Notes: generated from the letters alone by a model not told the origin. DNA of 64,000 nt from an uncultured Porphyromonadaceae bacterium (GCA_900541865.1 UQLO01000008.1:11825-75824), one strand, 5' to 3'. Shown: positions 46,834 to 55,955, counted from the stretch's first letter. Translations and numbers: made by a program.

Positions 46834-47733
46834 ATGATCAAAGCAGGCATCCTTGGGCCCAAAGGCCTTAATTCTCCCCTCCGCAAACAACTTTTGCGCC
46901 TCTTGCTGCGGCATCCCGACGTTGACCTGCGTACAGTGGCCGCCGAAGGCGCCGACGGCATCCCGCTGTCGGAGCTTCACCCCGTCTACAGCGGCGAAAC
47001 CGACCTGCGCCTTGAGGCCGCTCCGACACTCGATGGCCTTGACGCGCTCTTCGTAATCGACGCCGAGAATCTCACCGACGAAATACGCCGCAAGGCCGAA
47101 ACCGACCCCAAATTCCGCCTCATCGTGCTCGGCGAGGCCGACGAGCTTCGCAAGGCTCCCTGGCCGGAGATGGTCTACGGCTTCTGCGAGCACAACCGCA
47201 AGGCGCTCGTTCGCGGAGCGCGTCTGGCAGTGTCGCCCACGGCGGAAGCTCTGTTGGTGGAAACTGCACTCTTTCCCCTTGCCAAGAATTGGATGCTTCC
47301 CGAAAGCGGCACCATCCGCGGCACCATATCTGCCGGCTACAGCACCGACACCACCGAAGCAGTCGCCGCCTTGGGCACCATCCAGGGCAGTTTCAAAAGC
47401 GAAATATCGCTCAGAGAGGGGGCCGACGCTCCCTACGACCGCATGGATCTCACGCTGGAAGTGCCCCTCCGCGACGGCATGCACGACATCCTGCAGGCCT
47501 ATGAGGACGCCTACAGCGACCACGGCTTTGTCTACACCGTAGGCGCCGGAGTCGATACCGACAGCGAAGACCTGCGGGGCAGCAACAAATGTCTGCTCAA
47601 AATAACACGCTCCGAGTCCGGAGTCACCATCCGCGCCACCGCCGACTACATGACGCGCGGCAATGCCGGCAACGGCGTGCACCTGATGAACCTCCTCTTC
47701 GGCCTCCACGAACGCACCGGCCTGAGCATCTGA
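46834..47733 (+). CDS. ArgC-like protein lacking the catalytic cysteine
   Basis: The protein has 299 residues from the ATG at 46834; a longer open frame overlaps waaA and is a shadow. The N-terminus GILGPKGLNSPLRKQLLRLLLRHPDVDL and the C-terminus RGNAGNGVHLMNLLFGLHERTGL align with N-acetyl-gamma-glutamyl-phosphate reductase (ArgC). In ArgC the active site reads NPGCYPT followed by PL. Here the equivalent stretch is RLAVSPTAEALLVETALFPLAK: the Cys is gone and the N-terminal GxxGxxG is altered. It may be an inactive paralogue with another role. It is 20 bases after waaA in the same operon. Confidence 0.75.
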   Translation: MIKAGILGPKGLNSPLRKQLLRLLLRHPDVDLRTVAAEGADGIPLSELHPVYSGETDLRLEAAPTLDGLDALFVIDAENLTDEIRRKAETDPKFRLIVLGEADELRKAPWPEMVYGFCEHNRKALVRGARLAVSPTAEALLVETALFPLAKNWMLPESGTIRGTISAGYSTDTTEAVAALGTIQGSFKSEISLREGADAPYDRMDLTLEVPLRDGMHDILQAYEDAYSDHGFVYTVGAGVDTDSEDLRGSNKCLLKITRSESGVTIRATADYMTRGNAGNGVHLMNLLFGLHERTGLSI

Positions 47734-47783
47734 CACTTCAGCCCTCCAACGCAAAAAAAATGCGACAAAAGGCGGAGGAGAGG

Positions 47784-47814
47784 TTGCGGTGTTTGGAAAA
47801 AATTCGTAACTTTG
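47784..47814 (+). promoter_or_regulatory. Promoter TTG-N20-TAACTTTG for glnN
   Basis: TTG at 47784-47786 and TAACTTTG at 47807-47814 are 20 bases apart. The next large gene starts at 48024, so the transcript would carry a leader of about 200 nt. Confidence 0.7.
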
Positions 47815-47834
47815 CGGCAGAATTTCCACAGGGT

Positions 47835-48014
47835 ATGACAACAACGCACCGCCATCTCCGGTATCGCGTCCCGGCAGCCTCCAAAAGCTCCGGGGTAATC
47901 GTCAGCGCCACCCGCAAAAGCGCTGAAAAGCCCTGTCCGCATAGCGCGCACGCCCGTCTGCTTCGGCAAGCGGGCGATTTTATTTTTCATCCGCAAGCAC
48001 TTACTTCTTATTAA
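47835..48014 (+). other. Possible leader reading frame ahead of glnN
   Basis: A 59-codon frame (start MTTTHRHLRYRVPAASK) begins about 15 nt after the expected transcript start and stops 9 bases before the glnN ATG. It runs through the terminator hairpin. It has no recognisable protein signature and may be fortuitous; I list it because its position would suit a translated leader that controls the hairpin. Confidence 0.3.
47951..47987 (+). terminator. Terminator-type hairpin inside the glnN leader
   Basis: CGCCCG (47951-47956) pairs with CGGGCG (47971-47976), and TGC-TTCG-GCA forms a stable UUCG-type cap. The stem is followed by ATTTTATTTTT. It is about 140 nt after the promoter and about 40 nt before the glnN start. 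A second small hairpin (CAGCGC/GCGCTG, about 47903-47925) lies before it. Confidence 0.7.
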
Positions 48015-48023
48015 TTACACGAT

Positions 48024-50213
48024 ATGTCTTCCTCCCTGCGATTCAAGATGGTAGCCGAAGCTTTCGACCGTAAGGCCGCTCCGGTAGACGTTCCCAAAGA
48101 AAGCCCCAACAAGTACTACGGCGAGCTGGTTTTCAACCGCCAGACCATGTTCGAATACCTTCCGAAGAAGGTATACGACAAGCTGCTGTCGGCCATCGAA
48201 AACAAGCAACCCATTAGCCGCGAGCTGGCCGACGGTGTTGCCGAAGGCATGAAGCAATGGGCTCTCGACCACGGTGTCAACCACTATTCGCACTGGTTCC
48301 ACCCCCTTACCGACGGCACCGCCGAGAAGCACGACTCCTTCATCGAACACGACGGCAAGGGCGGCGTCATCGAGGAATTTTCGGGAAAACTGCTTGTGCA
48401 GCAGGAGCCGGACGCTTCCTCCTTCCCCAACGGCGGCATCCGCAACACCTTCGAAGCGCGCGGATACTCCGCCTGGGACATCTCCTCTCCGGCCTTCATA
48501 CTGGGTTCTACGCTGTGTATTCCCACCATATTTATATCCTACACCGGCGAGAGCCTCGACTACAAGACACCTCTTCTGCGCGCCCTCAACGCCGTCGACA
48601 ATGCCGGCACCAAGGTGGCACGCTACTTCGACCCTGAAGTGAAGCACGTGCGCAGCTACCTGGGCTGGGAGCAGGAATACTTCCTGGTCGACGAGAGCCT
48701 CTACAGCGCACGCCCCGACCTGGTGATGACGGGCCGCACCCTTATGGGTCACGAAAGCCCCAAGAACCAGCAGCTTGAGGACCACTACTTCGGGGCCATA
48801 CCCTCGCGCGTGGAGGCCTTTATGCTCGACCTGGAGATTAACTGCCACCGGCTGGGGATCCCCGTGAAGACGCGCCACAACGAAGTGGCTCCCAACCAGT
48901 TCGAGTGCGCCCCGATATTCGAGGAAACCAACCTTGCCAACGACCACAACCTACTTCTGATGAGCGTGATGGGCGAAGTTGCCCGGCGCCACAACTTCCG
49001 CGTGCTGCTCCACGAAAAGCCCTTTGCGGGCATCAACGGTTCGGGCAAGCACAACAACTGGAGCCTTGGCACCGACCGCGGAGCAATGCTCTTCTCGCCC
49101 GGAAAGACCGAGGCCGACAATCTTCAGTTCATCACCTTCGTAGTGAACGTTATGGCGGCCGTGCACCGCTTCAACGGCCTTCTCAAAGCGTCGATAATGA
49201 GCGCCACCAACGCCCACCGTCTGGGTGCCAACGAGGCTCCGCCTGCCATCATCTCCATCTTCACCGGCTCGCAGCTCGCCACCGTGCTCGACCAGCTCGA
49301 AAAGAGCGACGACTCCGCCCTGAGCAGCCTGGCCGGCAAGGAGGGAATGTCGCTGGGCCTGTCGCAGATACCTGAGCTGCTAATCGACAACACCGACCGC
49401 AACCGCACCTCGCCTTTTGCCTTCACGGGCAACCGCTTCGAGTTCCGCGCCGTGGGTTCGAGCGCAAACTGCGCCTCGGCCATGATAGCTCTCAATGCCG
49501 CCGTCGCCGACCAGCTCGAGGCCTTCCACGCCGCCGTCGAGAAGCGGCGCGCCGAGGGTGCCGAACTTCGCGACGCTCTGGTTGCCGAAATATGCAAACT
49601 GGTGCGCGAGCACAAGGCAATCCACTTCGACGGCAATGGCTACAGCGACGAATGGAAAGCCGAAGCAGCCCGCCGCGGCCTGGACTGCGAGACGTCGGCA
49701 CCGGTGATTTTCGACGCTTATCTCACCGAGGAGGCCGAGGCTATGTTCGGTCGTACCGGCGTGTTCTCCCCCGTCGAGCTTAAGGCCCGAAATGAGGTGA
49801 AATGGGAGATGTACACCAAAAAAATCCAGATAGAGGCCCGCGTGCTGGGCGACTTGGCTCTGAACCACATCGTACCGGTGGCTCGCCGCTATCAGTCCAC
49901 GCTGGTCGACAACGTCGTTAAACTCCGCGAGCTCTACGGCAACCGCGCCGACGAGCTCACCGCCGGCGAACTGGAGACCATCGAGCGCATAGCGCGCCAC
50001 GCCGACGCCATCGTGCGCATAACCGCCGAGATGATTGCCGCCCGCAAGAAGGCCAACGCCAGCGCCACCGAGCGCGAAAAGGCCGTTGCCTACCACGACA
50101 CGGTGGCACCGGCGCTGGACGACATCCGCCGCCATATCGACAAACTCGAGCTGCTGGTCGACAACGAGATGTGGCCTCTGCCAAAATACCGCGAACTGCT
50201 GTTTATCCGCTAA
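48024..50213 (+). CDS. glnN: Glutamine synthetase type III
   Basis: The protein has 729 residues, the size of GSIII and not of the 470-residue GSI. It makes glutamine from glutamate, ammonia and ATP. Features: GWEQEYFLVD (metal-binding glutamates), KTRHNEVAPNQFECAPIFEE, and INGSGKHNNWSLGTDRGAML. The C-terminal about 150 residues are helical, as usual for the dodecameric GSIII. The gene has a long leader with a terminator-like hairpin, so control of transcription before the gene is likely. Confidence 0.95.
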   Translation: MSSSLRFKMVAEAFDRKAAPVDVPKESPNKYYGELVFNRQTMFEYLPKKVYDKLLSAIENKQPISRELADGVAEGMKQWALDHGVNHYSHWFHPLTDGTAEKHDSFIEHDGKGGVIEEFSGKLLVQQEPDASSFPNGGIRNTFEARGYSAWDISSPAFILGSTLCIPTIFISYTGESLDYKTPLLRALNAVDNAGTKVARYFDPEVKHVRSYLGWEQEYFLVDESLYSARPDLVMTGRTLMGHESPKNQQLEDHYFGAIPSRVEAFMLDLEINCHRLGIPVKTRHNEVAPNQFECAPIFEETNLANDHNLLLMSVMGEVARRHNFRVLLHEKPFAGINGSGKHNNWSLGTDRGAMLFSPGKTEADNLQFITFVVNVMAAVHRFNGLLKASIMSATNAHRLGANEAPPAIISIFTGSQLATVLDQLEKSDDSALSSLAGKEGMSLGLSQIPELLIDNTDRNRTSPFAFTGNRFEFRAVGSSANCASAMIALNAAVADQLEAFHAAVEKRRAEGAELRDALVAEICKLVREHKAIHFDGNGYSDEWKAEAARRGLDCETSAPVIFDAYLTEEAEAMFGRTGVFSPVELKARNEVKWEMYTKKIQIEARVLGDLALNHIVPVARRYQSTLVDNVVKLRELYGNRADELTAGELETIERIARHADAIVRITAEMIAARKKANASATEREKAVAYHDTVAPALDDIRRHIDKLELLVDNEMWPLPKYRELLFIR

Positions 50214-50260
50214 CCTAAACCCATTTCTCATTCTCCTTTCTGCTCCTACCTTAATTTTAT

Positions 50261-52138
50261 ATGGAAACACTCAAGCACGAATGCGGCATTGCCATGATTC
50301 GGCTCCGCAAACCTCTTGAATACTACCGCCGCAAGTACGGCACATACACATACGCTCTTGACCGCCTCTACCTGCTGATGGAAAAGCAGCATAACCGCGG
50401 GCAGGAGGCGGCCGGCGTGGGCGTTGTAAAAACCAATGCCGAGCCCGGTCATGAATATGTGAGCCGTGAGCGCGCTCTGGGCACCGGTGCCATCGACGAA
50501 ATATTTCAGCGCATAGGCAGTGTGCTTCCCGACGGCCTAAACGGCATGGACGCCGGCGAAGTAGACCGCGAGGTCCCTTTCATAGGCCAAATATATATGG
50601 GCCACTTGCGCTACAGCACCACTGGGCGTGCCGGACTTGAGTATACCCATCCCTTCCTGAGGCGCAACAACTGGCGCTCGCGTGCTCTGCTGCTGTGCGG
50701 CAACTTCAATATGACCAATGCCGACGAAATTTTCGACGCCGTGGTAGCCACCGGCCAGCATCCGCGCAAAAACTGCGACACGGCCCTTCTGCTTGAGCAA
50801 ATCGGAAATGCCCTCGACCGCGAGAACCACCGCCTCTACCGCAAGTACCGCGACTCGCTGCAGGATCCATGGCTTGTGCGACGCATAGAGGAAGAAATCG
50901 ACCTCGGCAACGTGCTGACGGAGGCTTCGCCGCTCTGGGACGGCGGCTATGCCCTTTGCGGCGTAACAGGCTCGGGGTCGTCGTTTGTGATGCGCGATCC
51001 TCACGGAATCCGACCCGCTTTCTACTATATCGACGACGAGATAGTGATTGTGGCCTCCGAGCGCCCGGTCATTCAGACCGTTTTCAACCTACCCTTCGAA
51101 AAAATGCAGGAACTCGAACCGGGTTGCGCCATCCTGATGGATGCCGAAGGCAATCCCGAAGTGCGACGCATCCTCCCCGAAGGCAAAAATCAACGGTGCT
51201 CGTTCGAACGGATTTACTTCTCCCGCGGCAGCGACCGCGACATCTACCGCGAACGCAAGGCCCTGGGCGCAAACGTAGTCGGAGAGCTGCTCGATATGCT
51301 CGACAATAACCTCGACGACACCGTCTTTTCCTTCATCCCCAACACTGCCGAGGTGGCCTACAGCGGTATGATACAGGAGCTTACCCGCCGCATGGACGTG
51401 GAGCGCAAAAACGAGATTCTGCGGCTCATGGAAGCCGGCAAGTGCACTCCGGAGGCCCTCACAGCCATACTGCGCCGCAAAGTGCGCACCGAGAAGCTGG
51501 CCATAAAAGACATCAAACTGCGAACCTTCATTGCAGAAGGCACCAGCCGCAACGACTTGGCCACCCACGTCTACGACATTACATACGGCTGCGTCAACAC
51601 CGGACGCGACACCCTCGTAGTCATCGACGACAGCATAGTGCGCGGCACCACCCTCACCCGCTCCATACTCCGCATACTCGACCGTCTGCTGCCAAAACGC
51701 ATAATAGTAGTGTCGTCGTCGCCCCAGGTGCGCTACCCCGACTATTACGGCATCGATATGCCCAGCCTGAACGAACTGGCCGCCTTCCGAGCCGTCATCG
51801 ACCTCCTTCTGGAAGACGGCCGACGCGACGTCATCGACGAAGCCTACCAACTTGCGCTGCGCAACCTCGAGCTGCCCGCCGAGCAGCAGCAAAACGCTGT
51901 CAAGACCCTCTACGACCGGTATAGCTACGACCGCGTCACTCAGCGGATAGCCTCCAACCTCACCCCGGCTGACATAAATGCCAAGGTCGACCTGCTCTAC
52001 CAAACCATAGAGGGCCTTCACGACGCTGTTCCCGGCTGCCCCGGCGACTGGTACTTCTCCGGCGATTATCCCACCCCGGGAGGAACCCGCAATGTCAATA
52101 TGGCCTTTGTGGACTACTACCGCAAGACCTTCATCTGA
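50261..52138 (+). CDS. Amidophosphoribosyltransferase-like protein, long form
   Basis: The protein has 625 residues, well above the about 470-500 of standard PurF. It begins METLKHECGIAMI: Cys8 is the class II glutamine-amidotransferase nucleophile behind a 7-residue leader. The amidotransferase domain contains GHLRYSTTGR and GNFNMTN; the phosphoribosyltransferase domain has the PRPP loop VVIDDSIVRGTT. Insertions in both halves (for example 175-230) make up the extra length. Many Bacteroidales carry such a long copy in addition to a normal PurF (general knowledge). Whether this one does the first step of purine synthesis or a related reaction is open. Confidence 0.87.
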   Translation: METLKHECGIAMIRLRKPLEYYRRKYGTYTYALDRLYLLMEKQHNRGQEAAGVGVVKTNAEPGHEYVSRERALGTGAIDEIFQRIGSVLPDGLNGMDAGEVDREVPFIGQIYMGHLRYSTTGRAGLEYTHPFLRRNNWRSRALLLCGNFNMTNADEIFDAVVATGQHPRKNCDTALLLEQIGNALDRENHRLYRKYRDSLQDPWLVRRIEEEIDLGNVLTEASPLWDGGYALCGVTGSGSSFVMRDPHGIRPAFYYIDDEIVIVASERPVIQTVFNLPFEKMQELEPGCAILMDAEGNPEVRRILPEGKNQRCSFERIYFSRGSDRDIYRERKALGANVVGELLDMLDNNLDDTVFSFIPNTAEVAYSGMIQELTRRMDVERKNEILRLMEAGKCTPEALTAILRRKVRTEKLAIKDIKLRTFIAEGTSRNDLATHVYDITYGCVNTGRDTLVVIDDSIVRGTTLTRSILRILDRLLPKRIIVVSSSPQVRYPDYYGIDMPSLNELAAFRAVIDLLLEDGRRDVIDEAYQLALRNLELPAEQQQNAVKTLYDRYSYDRVTQRIASNLTPADINAKVDLLYQTIEGLHDAVPGCPGDWYFSGDYPTPGGTRNVNMAFVDYYRKTFI

Positions 52139-52173
52139 CCGTGCATTAGGCGAAGCTGTGGCTTGCTAAACTT

Positions 52174-52219
52174 ATGTTGCTCCTGGTTGTTTTAATGTTA
52201 AAACAACCAGGAGCAACAT
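52174..52219. repeat. Perfect 22-bp palindrome covering the next gene's start codon
   Basis: Arms 52174-52195 and 52198-52219 are perfect reverse complements with only two bases between; with flanking pairs, including one T.G, the stem reaches 25 bp. The right arm ends with the AT of the ATG at 52218. The outer half is GC-rich (GCTCCTGG/CCAGGAGC) and the centre AT-rich. There is no T-run directly after, so it is not a plain intrinsic terminator. Confidence 0.95.
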
Positions 52220-53039
52220 GAGCAAACTATCCTCACGGTTGCCGCTCGTCGTGGCAGCCGTTATTCTTATTTTCATAGGCATCGGCGCTGCTCGCCGTTG
52301 CAGCGAAGACGGTCGGTCGTCGTTGGCCGAAAAACTTGTGCGCCCGGGCGACGATACCCTTGCCGTAGCCATAGAGATGTCGCCTCTGACCTATACTTTT
52401 GCCAACGACACCGCCGACGGCTTCGACTATCAGATTATCAAGGCCATAACGTCCGAACACGGTGTAGCCGCCGAATTTTTTCCCGTAGCCAATCTCGAGG
52501 AGGCTTATACGGGCCTCAAGGAGGGCAAATACGACATCGTGGTGGCCAATATGCCCGCCACGGCCAAGTTGCGCGAGTATTTCCCGCTCACGGAGGCAGT
52601 CTATCTCGACCGTCAGGTTCTGGTACAGCGCCGCAATGACTCCACGGGTGTGGGAGAGGTTGGTTCTGCCCTGGATTTGCGCGACGACACTGTTTTCATT
52701 CCCACCGGCTCACCGGTACGCTCACGAATTGAAAACATGTCGCGCGAAATGGGCGACACCGTCTTCATCGAAACGCTTCCCGGGCACAACGCCGAGCATC
52801 TGGCCATCATGACAGCCACCGGCGGAATACCCCGCGCCGTAGTCGCCGAGGCCGTGGCGCGCCGCGTTGCCGCCGACTACCCTCAGCTCGACTACTCTAC
52901 GGCGGTGTCGTTCAATCAGTTCCAGGTGTGGGCCACGGCTCCCGGCGACACCACTCTGCGCGACAGCCTCAACAGCTGGCTGAGCACCTTCAGCAATAGC
53001 GATGCCTACCGCGTGCTGGCAAAGCGCTATCTGGAGTGA
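52218..53039 (+). CDS. Membrane-anchored family 3 solute-binding-type protein
   Basis: The protein has 273 residues. One N-terminal hydrophobic segment (LPLVVAAVILIFIGIGAA) anchors or exports it. The rest is a complete two-lobe periplasmic binding fold of family 3: TLAVAIEMSPLTYTF, GFDYQIIKAITSEHGV, GKYDIVVANMPATAKLREYFPLTEAVY, and the closing LNSWLSTFSNSDAYRVLAKRYL. No transporter genes are beside it, and MltF-like lytic domains are absent. A sensor or binding role is inferred. Its start lies in the palindrome at 52174-52219. Confidence 0.85.
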   Translation: MSKLSSRLPLVVAAVILIFIGIGAARRCSEDGRSSLAEKLVRPGDDTLAVAIEMSPLTYTFANDTADGFDYQIIKAITSEHGVAAEFFPVANLEEAYTGLKEGKYDIVVANMPATAKLREYFPLTEAVYLDRQVLVQRRNDSTGVGEVGSALDLRDDTVFIPTGSPVRSRIENMSREMGDTVFIETLPGHNAEHLAIMTATGGIPRAVVAEAVARRVAADYPQLDYSTAVSFNQFQVWATAPGDTTLRDSLNSWLSTFSNSDAYRVLAKRYLE

Positions 53040-53100
53040 CGAAGCGGATTTTCGTGCATGCCCGCGGCAATATTCCGCTGTGCGCAAACGTTAATATTTT

Positions 53101-55074
53101 ATGCATGCAATGAAAATCCGTTTCACTCTTTTAGTACTTGCGGCCTGCGCCCTGCTGAGTTCTTGCGGGGGCGCCAAGCTGGCCACAGCCAATGAGCAGA
53201 TGGCCCGTGGCGAGTATTTCGACGCCGCCAAGACCTACCGCAAGGTATACAACAAGCTCACCAAGCGCGAGGAGCGCCCCCTGCGCGGTGAGGTAGCCTT
53301 CAAAATGGGCAAATGCCACATGGAACTCAACCAGTTCGCCCGTGCTGCCGCAGCCTTCCAGAATGCGGCTCGCTACGACTACGGCGATTCCACGCTCTAC
53401 CTCTACATGGCTCAGATGCAGCAGGCTACCGGCAACTATGCAGCCGCCGCACGCAGCTACGAAGACTACCTGCAGTGGAAGCCGCAGGACGAACGCGCCC
53501 GCAATGGCCTCAGCGGCACCCGGACTGCACTTGCAAAGAGCGGTGGCACCCGCTATGTGGTCAAACAGGCAAAACTCTTCAATTCGCGCCGCAGCGAATA
53601 CTCACCGATGTTTCTCGACCGCAGCGGCGACCAGCTCTTCTTCACCACAACATCGGAGAAGGTCACCGGCGAGCACCGCAGCGAAATCACCGGCGCTAAG
53701 AAGGGCGACATATGGTATGTCACCAAAGACGAGCGCGGCAACTGGAAGCGCCCTGAAGCCGTTGAGGGCGAACTCAATACCGAAGCCGACGAAGGCACTC
53801 CCTCGTTCACCCCCGACGGCCAGACCATGTACCTTTCGCGCGCACGCCGCGAACCTAACGCCAGCACGGGCGTCGAAATATACACCTCGCAGCGCTCCGA
53901 CGCCAAATGGAGCGCTCCGGTGCTCTTCGAAGTCACCTCCGACACACTTTCCAACTATGCCCACCCGGCGGTCAGCCCCGACGGCAACTGGCTCTATTTC
54001 AGCTCCGATATGCCTGGCGGAAGCGGCGGCCGCGACATATGGCGCGTCAACCTCCGCGAGCGCGGCGGCAGCCTGGAGAACCTTGGCGAATGGATAAACA
54101 CTCCGGGCGACGAGATGTTCCCCTATGTGCGCACCGACTCACTGCTCTACTTCGCCTCCGACGGCCATCCCGGATATGGCGGTCTCGACCTATTCCGAGC
54201 ACGCCTAACGCCCTCCGGCGGCTGGGAAATCACAAATATGGGCACCCCGGTGAACTCCTCTTCGGATGATTTCGGCATTACCTTCGGCGCGGGCGAGTCC
54301 GGTTTCTTCAGCAGCAACCGCGGCGACGCCCGAGGCTACGACCACATATTCTCCTTCGAGCTTCCCGACCTTAAGATACTCATCAGCGGCTGGGTGCTCG
54401 ACCGCGACGAAGAACCGGTGCCAAACGCGATTATACGCATCGTGGGCAACGACGGCTCCAACCAGAAGCAGATAGCCCGTGCCGACGGTTCGTTTTCTTT
54501 CCCGCTTGAGCGCGGCGTAAGCTATGTGATGATGGCCGGGGCAAGAGGATACCTCAATGCACGTCAGGAATTTACATCGGACACCGCCGAGGAGGACGCG
54601 GAGTACAACGTCGACTTTATCCTCGCTTCCATCAACAAGCCGGTGGTCATCGAAAACATATTCTACGACTACGACAAGGCTACCTTGCGCCCCGAATCAC
54701 GTCAAGGCCTCGACGAAATGGCACAGGTACTTCGCGACAATCCCAATGTCACCATCGAGATGGCTTCGCATACCGACCGCCACGGCTCCGAGCAGTACAA
54801 CATCGGTCTTTCGAGCCGCCGCGCACAGGCCGTAATCGACTATCTCATCTCTGTGGGCATTGCCGCCGACCGTCTCCAGAGTCAGGGCTACGGCAAAAGC
54901 CGCCCCAAGACCATCACCCGCAAGCTCAACCGCGAGTTTCCGCAATTCCCCGAGGGCACCGTGCTCACCGAGGAATATATACTTGGGCTATCGCCTGAAG
55001 ACCAGGATGCGGCCGACCAAATCAACCGCCGCACTGAGTTCCAAGTGCTCAGTACTGATTATCAGATGTTTTAA
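53101..55074 (+). CDS. porE: PorE-like T9SS component (TPR, beta-propeller, CRD, OmpA domains)
   Basis: The protein has 657 residues; an in-frame ATG at 53110 is an equally good start. The lipobox LLSSC makes it a lipoprotein. Order: TPR repeats (about 25-150; GEYFDAAKTYRKVYN), PD40-type beta-propeller (about 152-421; PAVSPDGNWLYFSSDMPGG), carboxypeptidase-regulatory-like domain (about 426-500; SGWVLDRDEEPVPNAIIRI), and an OmpA C-terminal peptidoglycan-binding domain (about 514-657; FYDYDKATLRPESRQGLDEM). This arrangement is that of PorE of Porphyromonas gingivalis, which links type IX secretion to the cell wall. It fits with the T9SS cargo at the left of the window. Confidence 0.87.
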   Translation: MHAMKIRFTLLVLAACALLSSCGGAKLATANEQMARGEYFDAAKTYRKVYNKLTKREERPLRGEVAFKMGKCHMELNQFARAAAAFQNAARYDYGDSTLYLYMAQMQQATGNYAAAARSYEDYLQWKPQDERARNGLSGTRTALAKSGGTRYVVKQAKLFNSRRSEYSPMFLDRSGDQLFFTTTSEKVTGEHRSEITGAKKGDIWYVTKDERGNWKRPEAVEGELNTEADEGTPSFTPDGQTMYLSRARREPNASTGVEIYTSQRSDAKWSAPVLFEVTSDTLSNYAHPAVSPDGNWLYFSSDMPGGSGGRDIWRVNLRERGGSLENLGEWINTPGDEMFPYVRTDSLLYFASDGHPGYGGLDLFRARLTPSGGWEITNMGTPVNSSSDDFGITFGAGESGFFSSNRGDARGYDHIFSFELPDLKILISGWVLDRDEEPVPNAIIRIVGNDGSNQKQIARADGSFSFPLERGVSYVMMAGARGYLNARQEFTSDTAEEDAEYNVDFILASINKPVVIENIFYDYDKATLRPESRQGLDEMAQVLRDNPNVTIEMASHTDRHGSEQYNIGLSSRRAQAVIDYLISVGIAADRLQSQGYGKSRPKTITRKLNREFPQFPEGTVLTEEYILGLSPEDQDAADQINRRTEFQVLSTDYQMF

Positions 55075-55083
55075 TCTTCTGAA

Positions 55084-55941
55084 ATGAAGCTACGGACCGA
55101 AATTGAACCCTTGCGCAAGCTCGGTTGGATAGAGCCGGCCACGCCGGTGACGCTGCTCGGCTCGTGCTTCTCGGACAATATCGGACAGCTGCTGGAGCGT
55201 GACGGCTTCGACTGCATCCACAATCCGCTCGGTCCGCTTTTCAACCCGGCCTCGATTGCAAACGCCGTCAGCCTTGCGGCAGTCGGAAAACGTATGCAGC
55301 CGGAAATGCTCACCGAAGGTCCTCGCGGACTGCACTGCATGGACTTTGCCTCGCGCTTCAGCGGTGCTGACGGCGAAGAAGTATGCCGGGCCGTAAACAC
55401 CGGCGTCGGACTGCTCGGCACACGCCTTGCCGACCCTCACCCTCATGTACTTGTACTTACCCTCGGCTCAGCCTTCGTCTACCTCCTCGACGGAGAGCGC
55501 ATCGTCGGCAACTGCCATAAATTTCCCGCTTCGCGCTTTGTGCGCCGACGCCTGTCGATAGAAGAAGTGGTGAACTCACTCTCAGCAGCAATCGGCCTTT
55601 TGCCCGCCTCGACTTTCATAGTGCTCACAGTCAGCCCTGTGCGACATCTCGACGACGGCCTGCACGGAAACACCCTCTCCAAGGCCGTTCTGCACCTTGC
55701 CGCTGAAGAATTGGCCAAAGGCGAGAACATTGTTTACTTTCCGGCGTTTGAAATTCTGACAGACGACCTCAGAGACTATCGCTTCTACGCCGACGACCTC
55801 AAGCACCCCTCGACTATGGCCTGCGAATATATCTACGAGCATTTCTGCTCTACTTTCCTCACCCCGGAGGCGCGCCAACATGCCGTCGGCTGCCGCAAAG
55901 CGAAGGCGCTGGCCAACCACCGCCCCTTGTTTCCCGACTGA
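55084..55941 (+). CDS. GSCFA domain protein
   Basis: The protein has 285 residues. The family-naming motif GSCFSDNIG is at 26-34, followed by NPLGPLFNPASIANAV, and later SPVRHLDD, which matches the SGNH-like block of this family. GSCFA proteins are common in Bacteroidetes and proteobacteria; they resemble SGNH hydrolases but have no proven function. It lies 9 bases after porE and 14 before the next gene, so it belongs to the same transcript. Confidence 0.9.
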   Translation: MKLRTEIEPLRKLGWIEPATPVTLLGSCFSDNIGQLLERDGFDCIHNPLGPLFNPASIANAVSLAAVGKRMQPEMLTEGPRGLHCMDFASRFSGADGEEVCRAVNTGVGLLGTRLADPHPHVLVLTLGSAFVYLLDGERIVGNCHKFPASRFVRRRLSIEEVVNSLSAAIGLLPASTFIVLTVSPVRHLDDGLHGNTLSKAVLHLAAEELAKGENIVYFPAFEILTDDLRDYRFYADDLKHPSTMACEYIYEHFCSTFLTPEARQHAVGCRKAKALANHRPLFPD

Positions 55942-55955
55942 TTTTTCATCACCCC

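Noticed and set aside
47589..47834. Longer open frame running from the end of the ArgC-like gene into the glnN leader
   Set aside because: Its first half overlaps the ArgC-like gene out of frame, and the promoter at 47784-47814 lies within it; only the part after 47835 could be a leader frame.
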